Part shown: in pieces, positions 1-6,246 of the stretch
How the letters are laid out: the number at the start of each line of letters is the position of its first letter
Numbering within the stretch: position 1 is the stretch's first letter
Assembly: GCA_026994095.1 (NCBI GenBank)
Contig: JALWRU010000220.1
Span: 1 to 6,246, forward strand
DNA: 6,246 nucleotides
Source: Nitrospira sp.
GTDB taxonomy: Bacteria > Nitrospirota > JACRHL01
Reading direction: 5' to 3'
The notes under the pieces: generated by a model
Databases searched by the model: none
Seen by the model: the letters and a program-made list of their open reading frames with translations, nothing else
Told to the model about the DNA's origin: nothing
Position numbers and translations under genes: made by a program

Positions 1-230
1 ATCTGCCGCGCTTCAAGGCCGCCATCCGCGCCCTGTTTCTGGCCTGGGAAGAGGTGCTGGCCGAGCTACTGGAAGAGGCCCACCCCGTCGATGCCGCCTA
101 TCTGGCGCGGGAGCGGGTGGCCGCCACTCAAGGGGCGCTCATGCGTATGCGGCTGTTCGGCAACGCCGCCACCTTCAAGCGGGTCAACGCCACCACCCGC
201 GCCCTGCTGGACGAGCCGTCCGGCGACTGA
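1..230 (+). CDS. C-terminal fragment of a probable TetR-family transcriptional regulator (5' end outside window)
   Basis: An open frame enters from the left edge (first full codon at position 3) and ends at TGA 228-230, giving 75 visible residues. It is helix-rich: an amphipathic stretch (AIRALFLAWEEVLAELLEE) is followed by ERVAATQGALMRMRLFGNAATFKR. The pattern of a helix, then a QGAL-type turn, an R-rich helix and a short 'GN(P/A)xxF+R' segment is typical of the last two helices of TetR/AcrR C-terminal ligand-binding and dimerisation domains. The DNA-binding helix-turn-helix would be N-terminal and is not in the window, so the family call rests on the C-terminal pattern alone. If correct, it is a cytoplasmic homodimeric repressor with an unknown ligand. 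The next gene begins 9 bases later on the same strand, so they probably share a transcript. Another alpha-helical protein cannot be excluded. Confidence 0.55.
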   Translation, partial: LPRFKAAIRALFLAWEEVLAELLEEAHPVDAAYLARERVAATQGALMRMRLFGNAATFKRVNATTRALLDEPSGD

Positions 231-239
231 TTTACCCCT

Positions 240-1286
240 GTGACCCCCTCTGCTGAAAATATCATTCTGGGCCTGTTCGCCCTGCTGCCGGTGGTCATTG
301 GCCTGCTGGCGATCCGCTTTTTTCGCCGCGCCGATACCGAGCGGGCCACCGTCGGTGCCATGCTGCTGGGTAACGGCCTGATTCTGGCGGGCATGGTGTC
401 GGTTGCCCTGCTGGGGGGCGAACTGTACTACCGTTTTGTGTACGACACCACCGACTCCTTTGGCCTGCGCAAAACCTCCAACGACTGGTTTGTGCGCCAC
501 TACCACAGTAACAACGCCGGGGTGCGGGACGACATCGACTACCAGATGACCCCCTCTCTTCGCCCGCGCATCGTATTTGTGGGCGACTCCTTCACCATCG
601 GTCACGGGGTGGAAAACGTGGCCGACCGCTTCGCCAACATCATCCGCGCCCAACGGCCCGATCTGGAGGTCGTGCTGCAAGCCAGAAACGGCTGGGAGAC
701 CCCCAACCATACCCGCGCCATCGCCGATCTGGCAGCGGCCCGTTACCCTGTGGATCAGGTCGTATTGGTCTATGTGCTCAACGATATCTCCGACCTGCTG
801 ACCGACTGGCGCGAGCGCCTCAAGGTCATCAACGCCGAGGCCCGACCGGGCTGGCTGCTGGCCAACAGCTCGTTTTTGAACACCCTGTACGTCTACACCA
901 TCTACCTGCGCTACCCGGAGTTGGGCGACTACTACCGCCACCTGTCCGGGGCCTACAAGGGGGCCATCTGGCAGCAACAGGCCCAGCGTCTGCGCACATT
1001 AAAACAGACCACCGCATCCGCCGGGGCGGAGCTGCTGGTGGTGACGTTTCCGTTTTTAAATACATTGGGGCCGGACGACCCGTACAACCCGGCCAAGGCG
1101 CAGCTTGCGGCCTTCTGGAAGGCGGAAGGGGTGCCCTATCTGGACCTGTCCGCCAGCTTTGAAGGCATCCCCACCGATGAATTGGTGGTCGGCCCGCGCG
1201 ACGCCCACCCCAACCCCAAGGCCCACGCCATTGCAGCACAGGCCATCAATACATTTTTATTGGCTCACCCGCCCCGCAAGCGCTAG
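240..1286 (+). CDS. Membrane-anchored SGNH/GDSL-family hydrolase
   Basis: A 348-residue protein. Two hydrophobic segments lie near the N-terminus (about residues 8-28 and 41-60), separated by a charged FRRADTER linker. A globular SGNH domain follows. Block I is GDSFT at 115-119, with Ser117 the predicted nucleophile. A possible block II is RNGW at 149-152. Block III is LND at 179-181 after a hydrophobic strand (QVVLVYV), where the family usually has GxND. Block V is DAHPNPKAH at 321-329, supplying Asp321 and His323. The segment HSNNAGVRD (89-97) before block I is the 'N..G.R' lead-in common in SGNH proteins of polysaccharide loci. The family hydrolyses or transfers acyl esters; the substrate cannot be read here. 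The domain probably faces the periplasm. GTG 240 is the only start candidate ahead of the first membrane segment, because an in-frame TGA lies 9 bases upstream; ATG 360 would remove that segment. No clear Shine-Dalgarno precedes it, which suggests coupling to the upstream gene. It converges with ugd. Confidence 0.85.
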   Translation: MTPSAENIILGLFALLPVVIGLLAIRFFRRADTERATVGAMLLGNGLILAGMVSVALLGGELYYRFVYDTTDSFGLRKTSNDWFVRHYHSNNAGVRDDIDYQMTPSLRPRIVFVGDSFTIGHGVENVADRFANIIRAQRPDLEVVLQARNGWETPNHTRAIADLAAARYPVDQVVLVYVLNDISDLLTDWRERLKVINAEARPGWLLANSSFLNTLYVYTIYLRYPELGDYYRHLSGAYKGAIWQQQAQRLRTLKQTTASAGAELLVVTFPFLNTLGPDDPYNPAKAQLAAFWKAEGVPYLDLSASFEGIPTDELVVGPRDAHPNPKAHAIAAQAINTFLLAHPPRKR

Positions 1287-1310
1287 CTGCCTGCGCTCCC
1301 GACAACTCCC

Positions 1311-2624
1311 CTAACGGAACTCGGCCTTACCGACGCAGTGGTAGCTGAAGCCCGCACGGGTCACCTGCTCCCCCACATAGATGTTGCGCAAGTCAACAAA
1401 GACCGGCGCTTGCATGATGCCCTTCAGGCGCGTCAAATCCAGGTTGCGGAAGCGGTTCCACTCGGTGACGATCACCACCCCGTCGGCCCCTTCGCAAGTG
1501 TCGTAGGCGTCCTGATGACACGTCACGTTGGTCAGCTCCTTAAGGGCCTCTTCTTCTGCCACCGGGTCGCAGGCGTGGATGGTGGCCCCCTCCGCCTGCA
1601 GTGCGGCGATAATCGGCACGCTGGGGGCGTCACGCATATCGTCGGTATTGGGTTTGAAGGCCAGCCCCAACACGGCGATACGCTTGCCCTTGAGGCTGCC
1701 ACCCACTGCGGCGCGGATCTTGTCCACCATGCGGGTACGCTGGGTGGCGTTGACATCCATCACCGCCCCTAAAATACGAAAATCGTAATCGGCTTCACGG
1801 GCGATGGCGTGCAACGCCGAGACATCTTTAGGGAAGCACGATCCGCCATAACCGGGGCCAGCGTGCAAAAACTTTTTGCCGATACGGCCATCCAGCCCGA
1901 TGGCGCGGGCCACGGTCTGCACGTCGCCGCCCACCTGCTCGGCCAGATTGGCCACCTCGTTGATAAAGCTGATCTTGGTAGCCAAAAAGGCGTTGGCGGC
2001 GTATTTAATCAGCTCCGCCGTCTCCAGATTGGTAATCACAAACGGGGTTTCCAGCAGGTACAGCGGGCGATACAGGTCTTTTAAAATGGCGATGGCCTGA
2101 TCGGAATCGGCCCCGATCACCACCCGGTCCGGGCGGGTGCAGTCCTCAATGGCCGAACCCTCGCGTAAAAACTCCGGGTTGGAGGCCATGTCAAAACCGA
2201 TCGGCTCCGGCAGGGCCTCTTCAATCACCCCGCGCAACCACGCGCCGGTACCCACCGGCACGGTGCTTTTGGTGACGATGACCTTATAGCCGTTCATGTG
2301 CGAGGCGATATCGCGCACCGCCTGTGCCACGTAGCTCAAATCGGCGGTACCGTCCTCGCGGGAGGGGGTGCCCACCGCCACAAAGATGGCCAGACTGTCT
2401 TTGACCGCCGCGCCAATGTCGGTGGTGAAGTTCAGCCGCCCCTCGGCCACGTTGCGGGCCACCATCACGTCCAGCCCCGGCTCATAGATCGGGATTTCGC
2501 CTTTATTGAGGCGCGCCACCTTGTCTGCGTCCATGTCCACGCAGGTCACGTGCACACCAAACTCCGAGAAACAGGTCCCGGTCACCAGACCCACATACCC
2601 TGTGCCGACCACACAAATGTTCAT
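1311..2624 (-). CDS. ugd: UDP-glucose 6-dehydrogenase
   Basis: A full-length 437-residue member of the UDP-glucose/GDP-mannose dehydrogenase family. It oxidises UDP-glucose twice with 2 NAD+ to UDP-glucuronate, a cytoplasmic precursor for capsule, exopolysaccharide and LPS sugars. Visible motifs, in order: the Rossmann NAD site GTGYVG at 7-12, with Asp30 ending the second strand; VGTP at 84-87; TKSTVPVGT at 118-126; NPEFLREG at 149-156; the central helix AELIKYAANA at 203-212, with catalytic Lys207 and Asn211; and GPGYGGSCFPKD at 256-267, with catalytic nucleophile Cys263 and Asp267. The C-terminal UDP-binding domain starts with KRIAVLGLAFKPNTDDMRDAPS (314-335). All key residues are present and length is normal. 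ATG at 2622-2624 begins directly with the Rossmann strand (MNICVVG) and has an AGGG 6 nt upstream. No other polysaccharide genes are visible, so the pathway served is open. Its 3' end is 24 bp from the convergent SGNH gene. Confidence 0.97.
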   Translation of the reverse strand: MNICVVGTGYVGLVTGTCFSEFGVHVTCVDMDADKVARLNKGEIPIYEPGLDVMVARNVAEGRLNFTTDIGAAVKDSLAIFVAVGTPSREDGTADLSYVAQAVRDIASHMNGYKVIVTKSTVPVGTGAWLRGVIEEALPEPIGFDMASNPEFLREGSAIEDCTRPDRVVIGADSDQAIAILKDLYRPLYLLETPFVITNLETAELIKYAANAFLATKISFINEVANLAEQVGGDVQTVARAIGLDGRIGKKFLHAGPGYGGSCFPKDVSALHAIAREADYDFRILGAVMDVNATQRTRMVDKIRAAVGGSLKGKRIAVLGLAFKPNTDDMRDAPSVPIIAALQAEGATIHACDPVAEEEALKELTNVTCHQDAYDTCEGADGVVIVTEWNRFRNLDLTRLKGIMQAPVFVDLRNIYVGEQVTRAGFSYHCVGKAEFR

Positions 2625-2630
2625 TCCGTG

Positions 2631-2634
2631 CCCT
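2631..2634 (-). promoter_or_regulatory. Ribosome binding site of ugd
   Basis: On the - strand an AGGG tetramer lies 6 nt before the ATG at 2622-2624. It is short but correctly spaced and supports this start, which also coincides with the first residue of the Rossmann fold. Confidence 0.6.
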
Positions 2635-2734
2635 ACATTAAAACCGTCGTCAAGCCGTCATTGATGACAAGCGGAGCCACCGCCCGAAGCCCTTATCGGC
2701 AAGGTCATCCCCCGGCAAAAACTTCAAGCCTGAC

Positions 2735-2743
2735 AGTATACCA
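2735..2743 (-). promoter_or_regulatory. Candidate extended -10 promoter for ugd
   Basis: Reading the - strand, TGGTATACT matches the extended -10 pattern TGn-TATAAT with one mismatch in the hexamer. No recognisable -35 hexamer lies 16-18 bp upstream, which extended -10 promoters can tolerate. It would start transcription near 2728 and give ugd a leader of about 100 nt. This is a motif match only. Confidence 0.35.
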
Positions 2744-2883
2744 AGCTGCTCGCGCCGATCCTACTGATGGGGGCGCTCACCCCACAAAGCAGAGCGAATT
2801 CGCAACAATCGCAAGGCGACACGGAAACACCAGCGTCAATATCTGACCATACAGAACAGATGTTATGCCCTCAATGGCTTTGG

Positions 2884-2911
2884 TTCATATTAGATCGTAA
2901 TCTGCTATAAA
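2884..2911 (+). promoter_or_regulatory. Candidate sigma70-type promoter driving the small ORF and secreted protein
   Basis: TTCATA (2884-2889, 4 of 6 match to TTGACA) lies 16 bp before TATAAA (2906-2911, 5 of 6 match to TATAAT), inside an AT-rich patch. Initiation would fall near 2918, about 36 nt before the GTG at 2954. AT-rich sequence produces such matches readily, so this is tentative. Confidence 0.35.
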
Positions 2912-2953
2912 TTATAGCGAGGTGCTCGGGCCGCTGATGTAGCTATCCTCAAT

Positions 2954-3097
2954 GTGCCTGATCATGTACTGGACCAAGCGATCGAGCAGACCGACTTTCG
3001 GCCCTTGTCTCCAGCAACCCGCAAATACCCAGACGGCCACACCCACTTTGAGCTACCCAACCAGCCACATTTCTACGCCCCAAAAATGACACCATGA
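2954..3097 (+). CDS. Small ORF of 47 codons, translationally coupled to the next gene (unknown, possibly a gene remnant)
   Basis: An open frame follows an in-frame TAG at 2915-2917 and ends at TGA 3095-3097. The only standard start in it is GTG 2954. The peptide (roughly VPDHVLDQAIEQTDFRPL at its start, YPDGHTHFELP in the middle, FYAPKMTP at its end) is soluble, with no signal peptide or membrane segment. I do not recognise a family. For being coding: its stop overlaps the ATG of the following gene as ATGA, that gene has no Shine-Dalgarno of its own, and about 28 of 46 third positions are G or C, as in the neighbours. Against: it is very short, the GTG has no clear ribosome site, and the frame could be the tail of a gene whose front was lost in the AT-rich stretch upstream. 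Confidence 0.4.
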   Translation: MPDHVLDQAIEQTDFRPLSPATRKYPDGHTHFELPNQPHFYAPKMTP

Positions 3098-3663
3098 CCT
3101 TACTACGCTTGGTAATACTACTGCTGATCGCCTCCATCTGCCCCGCTTACGGCGGCAGCTTGACCCTGCCGCAGGAGCTGGCCGAAGCGGCTAAACAGGC
3201 CGACTGTACCCCTATAGACAACTTTTTTGATCGACCCGCCATGATCGCACCGCCCTACCTGTACGGCTATCGACCGGGCAAAGGGATGGCTGCGCCGGTA
3301 ACGCGGGAGCAGAGCGCGGTGTTCTGGTGCCAACAGCAACGCCAGGGGGCGACCTTGTACCAATTGGTATTTCTCCACAAGGACCACAGCGGCCACGGCT
3401 TTTCTGTGACCCGATCCGCCCGGCAACTGCCATGTGCAACACCGCTCAAATGGGGTAAATCCCGTGGTGCACCTCCCGGCGGTCTGACCGTGGCGACAAC
3501 GACCGGTGAACCGTTGAACCGCTTTGTCTATGCCACACAAACCGACCGCAAGGGGCCGGATCAACAGGTCACCAGCCACCCGCCGCTACAGAGCCGGTAC
3601 GACGGTGTAGGGTGGGACTTTTACTGTCATCAAGGGGACTGGCTGGTGCGCCAGCGTCACTGA
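3094..3663 (+). CDS. Small secreted protein of unknown function, four cysteines in the mature part
   Basis: A 189-residue protein. It begins with a classical Sec signal peptide: MTLLR, then a hydrophobic core LVILLLIASI (6-15), with likely cleavage around Ala18-Gly20. It is not a lipoprotein, because the residue before Cys16 is Ile. The mature part has Cys at 38, 79, 114 and 178, an even number compatible with two periplasmic disulfides. Aromatic-rich patches surround them (PPYLYGYRPG at 53-62, SAVFWCQ at 74-80, YQLVFLHKD at 89-97, GWDFYCHQGDWLV at 173-185). I do not recognise a named family and assign no function. ATG 3094 is chosen because it opens the signal peptide. There is no Shine-Dalgarno, but the ATG overlaps the TGA of the preceding small frame, so coupled translation is likely. 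Its last 7 bases overlap the 3' end of glnE on the other strand. It is probably exported to the periplasm or beyond. Confidence 0.75.
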   Translation: MTLLRLVILLLIASICPAYGGSLTLPQELAEAAKQADCTPIDNFFDRPAMIAPPYLYGYRPGKGMAAPVTREQSAVFWCQQQRQGATLYQLVFLHKDHSGHGFSVTRSARQLPCATPLKWGKSRGAPPGGLTVATTTGEPLNRFVYATQTDRKGPDQQVTSHPPLQSRYDGVGWDFYCHQGDWLVRQRH

Positions 3664-6246
3664 CGGCCCGAACCGGGCGAATCAACCCCCACCACCCGCT
3701 CAAAAATCGCCGTCACCTGCGCCCGCGCCGCCTGTACCTGCTGCCAGCACGTCTGTCGCCCACCGGGCAGCGGATCGCCCTGCTCAAACAGCTGCACGCC
3801 GTCGCCCCCCTCCACCCGTTGCAGATGCCCCTCAATGGTGCGGTAGAGGCGGTAACTCTCCTGCAAGGTGCGACCATCCGCGTCACTCAGTAACCCCGCC
3901 TCTACCAACGCGGCGAGCGCCTTGCGCGGGTTGTGATGACGAATGGCGGGCCGCTGGTAGCCGTGCATCAACAGCAGGCACTGCACAATAAATTCAATAT
4001 CGACGATGCCGCCCGCATCCTGCTTCAAATCCACCCGCGCCAGCCGGGCAGGGGTGGATAGATGGTCGCGCATCTTCTGACGCATGGCCGCCACCTCGCG
4101 CCGGGTAGTCTCTGGATCGCGGGGGGTATAAGCGGCCTCGGTGAGCGCCCCGGTCACACGGTTGGCAAAATGGTGGTCGGTACTGGCCACCACACGGGCG
4201 CGGGTGAGGGCCTGCTTTTCCCAGGTCTGGGCCTGCTGCTGTTGATAGCGGACAAAGGCGGGCAGGCTGGTCACCAACTGGCCGCTGGCACCGGAAGGGC
4301 GCAGGCGCATATCGACCGCATACAGCACCCCGTCGCCGGTGGCGGTGGTCATGCGCGACACAATCCGCCGCCCCAGACGGGCATAAAACTCGGTGCCGTC
4401 TATTGGGGTAATACCGGCTGGAGTCATACCGACCTCAATCCTGTCCCTGGCGGCAACCGTCGGTCCGGGGGGTACCGGCGGATGCATAAACATCAGATCC
4501 AGATCGGAGCCGTAGCCCATCTCGCCACCCCCCAGCCGCCCCAGACTGACCACCGTCAGCGCCGCAGCATCTCCCGGCGGCTGCCCATACCGGGTGGTCA
4601 TATCATGCCAACTACGGGTCAGCACTTCACCAATGAGCACCTGTGCCAGCCGCGCCAACGCCTCGCCACGTTGCTGCTCACTCAGCCCGCCCAGCAGTTC
4701 GGCCAGCGCTACCCGCAGCACCTCCCGATGTTTGAAACGGCGCAGTCCGTCCAGCCACTGCTCCTCCTCCAGCCCGCTCAAGCACTCATGCAAATCGGCG
4801 TTGAGGGTGGCGGTATCCCGCCCCTCCAGCAGGGCCGGTGCGGCCAACAGCTCATCCAGCAGGGCCGGGTGGCGGGCCAGATGGGCGGTCAAAAATACCG
4901 AACTGGCAAACAGTTTGGACAGCAACGTGCGGGCGTCCGGGTTCTCTGCCAGCATGGCGGCGTAGATGCCACGCCCTTTCAAGGCGGCCACGAACCGGGC
5001 CAGCCCGGCCACCCCCCGATCCGGGTCGTCACCCCCGGCCAGATCGCTCAAAAACAGGGGCAATAGCTGCCGCCAGCGGTGCAGACCTGCCTCGGTCCAG
5101 CCCCGGTCGGTGGCAGCACGGGCCAAGGCCCGCAGTGGCTCCCGCGCCCCGGCTGGCTGGCGCAGGTTCAAGGGCAGCAGCGCCTCCCCGGACAGGGCCT
5201 GTTCCGGGTCGGCCAACAGCGTCTCCACCAGTTGTGAAAAGGGGGTATCGGCGATCTCCGGTGGGCCAAACAGACTGCCGGTGATGGCCTGCACCCGCCC
5301 GGTCAGCCAGCGGTGGGCGGTCATCACGTCGGGCTGCCCCTGCCGCTCCAGCCAACCGCATAGCTGCGCGTCCAGCCGCTGCCTCCCGGCGGGGTCATCA
5401 GGCAGCAGATGGGTCTGCTCGCCGGTCGCCAGTTGTACCCGATGCTCCAGATGGCGCAACACCCGGTAGGCCCCTGCCAGTGTGGCCGCATCCTCAGCCC
5501 GCACATGCTCCGCCGCCGCCAGCGCGGTCAACGCGGTCAGGGTCTTCGGTGAGCGCAGCGACGCGTCATGTCCGCCGTGGATCAACTGCTGGGCCTGCAC
5601 AAAAAACTCAATCTCGCGGATGCCACCGCTGCCCAGTTTCAGGTCGCTACCCACCTGATCGCGCGCCACCTGCCGGGCGTGGATACGGGCGCGCACCGCC
5701 CGGATGGCCTCCAGCGCCGGATAGTCCAGATAGTGCCGGTAGATAAACGGCCTCAGTTCGGCCAAAAAGTCGACCCCCAGCGCCAGCGCCCGAGGGGCCT
5801 CCGGGGTATCACCACCGTCGCTGCCCGCCACCGGGCGGGCCTTGATATAGGCCGCCCGTTCCCAGGTGTCACCAACGGTTTCGTAATAGCCCATGGCACC
5901 GGCCACCGAAGCGGCCATGGGGCCGTTGTTGCCGTGGGGTCGCAGCCGCAGGTCCACCCGAAACACCCAGCCGTCGGCGGTCTGCTCTGCCAGTGCGCGG
6001 GCGGTCTGGCGCACCAGTCGACTAAAAAATTCTTCTGGCGCCAGCGGGCTGGGGCCTTCGCTATCCTTGGCCCCTCGACCGTACAGGGCGATCAGGTCGA
6101 TGTCGGAGCCGTAGTTCAGCTCCCCGGCCCCCAGCTTGCCCATGCCCAGCATCACCAGCGGCACCGGCTGGCCACCGCCATCCCGGCACTCGCCGTGACG
6201 TGCCACCAGTTGCCGACGGCAGCACCACAGGGCGGCATTGAGGGTC
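3657..6246 (-). CDS. glnE: Bifunctional glutamine synthetase adenylyltransferase/adenylyl-removing enzyme, N-terminus outside window
   Basis: The frame is open from the right edge to TGA at 3657-3659, giving 862 visible residues. The E. coli enzyme has about 946, so roughly 80-100 residues are missing. A GTG at 6206 is not the start: homologous sequence (NAALW..RRQLVARHG) continues upstream to the edge. The enzyme adenylylates a Tyr on glutamine synthetase when nitrogen is plentiful and removes AMP by phosphorolysis when it is scarce, under control of the PII protein GlnB and glutamine. Visible order: the adenylyl-removing nucleotidyltransferase core GMGKLG...GSDIDL (6146-6091, Asp-x-Asp at 6104-6096); VDLRLRPHG (5958-5920); LGSGGIREIEFFVQ (about 5642-5595); a long helical linker; the adenylyltransferase core LGRLGGGEMGYGSDLDL (about 4545-4494, Asp pair at 4505-4497); VDMRLRPSGASG (about 4320-4280); and DAGGIVDIEFIVQ (about 4020-3980). 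Both catalytic cores retain their metal-binding Asp pairs, and no frameshift is seen. The promoter lies outside the window. Confidence 0.97.
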   Translation of the reverse strand, partial: TLNAALWCCRRQLVARHGECRDGGGQPVPLVMLGMGKLGAGELNYGSDIDLIALYGRGAKDSEGPSPLAPEEFFSRLVRQTARALAEQTADGWVFRVDLRLRPHGNNGPMAASVAGAMGYYETVGDTWERAAYIKARPVAGSDGGDTPEAPRALALGVDFLAELRPFIYRHYLDYPALEAIRAVRARIHARQVARDQVGSDLKLGSGGIREIEFFVQAQQLIHGGHDASLRSPKTLTALTALAAAEHVRAEDAATLAGAYRVLRHLEHRVQLATGEQTHLLPDDPAGRQRLDAQLCGWLERQGQPDVMTAHRWLTGRVQAITGSLFGPPEIADTPFSQLVETLLADPEQALSGEALLPLNLRQPAGAREPLRALARAATDRGWTEAGLHRWRQLLPLFLSDLAGGDDPDRGVAGLARFVAALKGRGIYAAMLAENPDARTLLSKLFASSVFLTAHLARHPALLDELLAAPALLEGRDTATLNADLHECLSGLEEEQWLDGLRRFKHREVLRVALAELLGGLSEQQRGEALARLAQVLIGEVLTRSWHDMTTRYGQPPGDAAALTVVSLGRLGGGEMGYGSDLDLMFMHPPVPPGPTVAARDRIEVGMTPAGITPIDGTEFYARLGRRIVSRMTTATGDGVLYAVDMRLRPSGASGQLVTSLPAFVRYQQQQAQTWEKQALTRARVVASTDHHFANRVTGALTEAAYTPRDPETTRREVAAMRQKMRDHLSTPARLARVDLKQDAGGIVDIEFIVQCLLLMHGYQRPAIRHHNPRKALAALVEAGLLSDADGRTLQESYRLYRTIEGHLQRVEGGDGVQLFEQGDPLPGGRQTCWQQVQAARAQVTAIFERVVGVDSPGSGRQ

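Larger units (their letters stand above)
2625..2953. other. Divergent intergenic region between ugd and the small ORF/secreted-protein unit
   Basis: About 330 bp with no convincing gene on either strand. The open frames crossing it are extensions of antisense shadows of ugd. It carries the candidate ugd promoter and leader on one side and the candidate promoter for the + strand pair on the other. Base composition changes: roughly 2860-2920 is clearly AT-rich against the GC-rich surroundings. Small inverted repeats occur at 2657-2668 (GTCAT-TG-ATGAC) and 2768-2784 (TGGGG/CCCCA, 7-nt loop). Neither has a U-tract, so neither looks like a terminator. Confidence 0.7.

Noticed and set aside
66..977. 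303-codon open frame on the - strand
   Set aside because: It is antisense to the TetR-like tail and the SGNH gene, whose catalytic motifs show the + strand is coding. The translation is low-complexity Gly/Val/Gln-rich.
1279..1297. AGCGC/GCGCT inverted repeat between the convergent SGNH and ugd genes, considered as a bidirectional terminator
   Set aside because: The stem is only 5 bp with a 9-nt loop, and there is no T-run on either strand.
2768..2784. TGGGG/CCCCA hairpin in the intergenic region
   Set aside because: The stem is short, with no T-tract and no gene end nearby; probably chance.
2298..2846. 182-codon + strand frame running from inside ugd into the intergenic region
   Set aside because: Most of it is antisense to the ugd N-terminal half, and the intergenic extension shows no recognisable protein features or start site.
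2949..3137. 62-codon - strand frame opposite the small ORF
   Set aside because: It is antisense to the small frame and the signal-peptide region, with no ribosome site or recognisable motif. The + strand reading has the ATGA coupling and signal peptide.
4062..5066. 334-codon open frame on the + strand
   Set aside because: It is fully antisense to glnE, is rich in Gly/Gln/His without domain motifs, and is open because of strong GC third-position bias in the real gene.
6204..6206. GTG as the start of glnE
   Set aside because: The frame stays open to the window edge with glnE-like sequence upstream, and an enzyme of this family needs roughly 80-100 more N-terminal residues.

Overview
The window is a GC-rich bacterial chromosomal segment whose gene content (glnE, a TetR-like regulator and an Ugd-type UDP-glucose dehydrogenase) fits a member of the Pseudomonadota. 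I cannot fix the class from sequence alone. No mobile elements, tRNA or rRNA genes, CRISPR arrays or phage genes are visible. Coding density is high except for one gap of about 330 bp.

Left part (1-1286, + strand): the last 75 codons of a gene whose product resembles the C-terminal ligand-binding domain of TetR-family repressors. Nine bases later, in the same frame, a GTG-started gene encodes a membrane-anchored SGNH/GDSL-family hydrolase. Its end faces the end of ugd (1311-2624, - strand), 24 bp away. Ugd makes UDP-glucuronate for surface polysaccharide. The SGNH protein could act on acyl groups of such a polysaccharide, but only proximity suggests that link.

Middle (2625-2953): a non-coding, locally AT-rich divergent intergenic region. 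It holds a candidate extended -10 promoter for ugd on the - strand and a candidate sigma70-type promoter on the + strand. The + side then reads into a small open frame (47 codons from a GTG at 2954). Its TGA overlaps the ATG of a gene for a small secreted protein of unknown function (3094-3663). That pair is the least explained part of the window.

Right part (3657-6246, - strand): most of glnE, the bifunctional glutamine synthetase adenylyltransferase/adenylyl-removing enzyme. Both nucleotidyltransferase cores are intact and the N-terminus lies beyond the window edge. Its stop codon lies within the end of the convergent secreted-protein gene (7 bp overlap).

Apart from the unrecognised small ORF and secreted protein, this looks like ordinary housekeeping and envelope chromosome. 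I found no convincing new multi-gene system.
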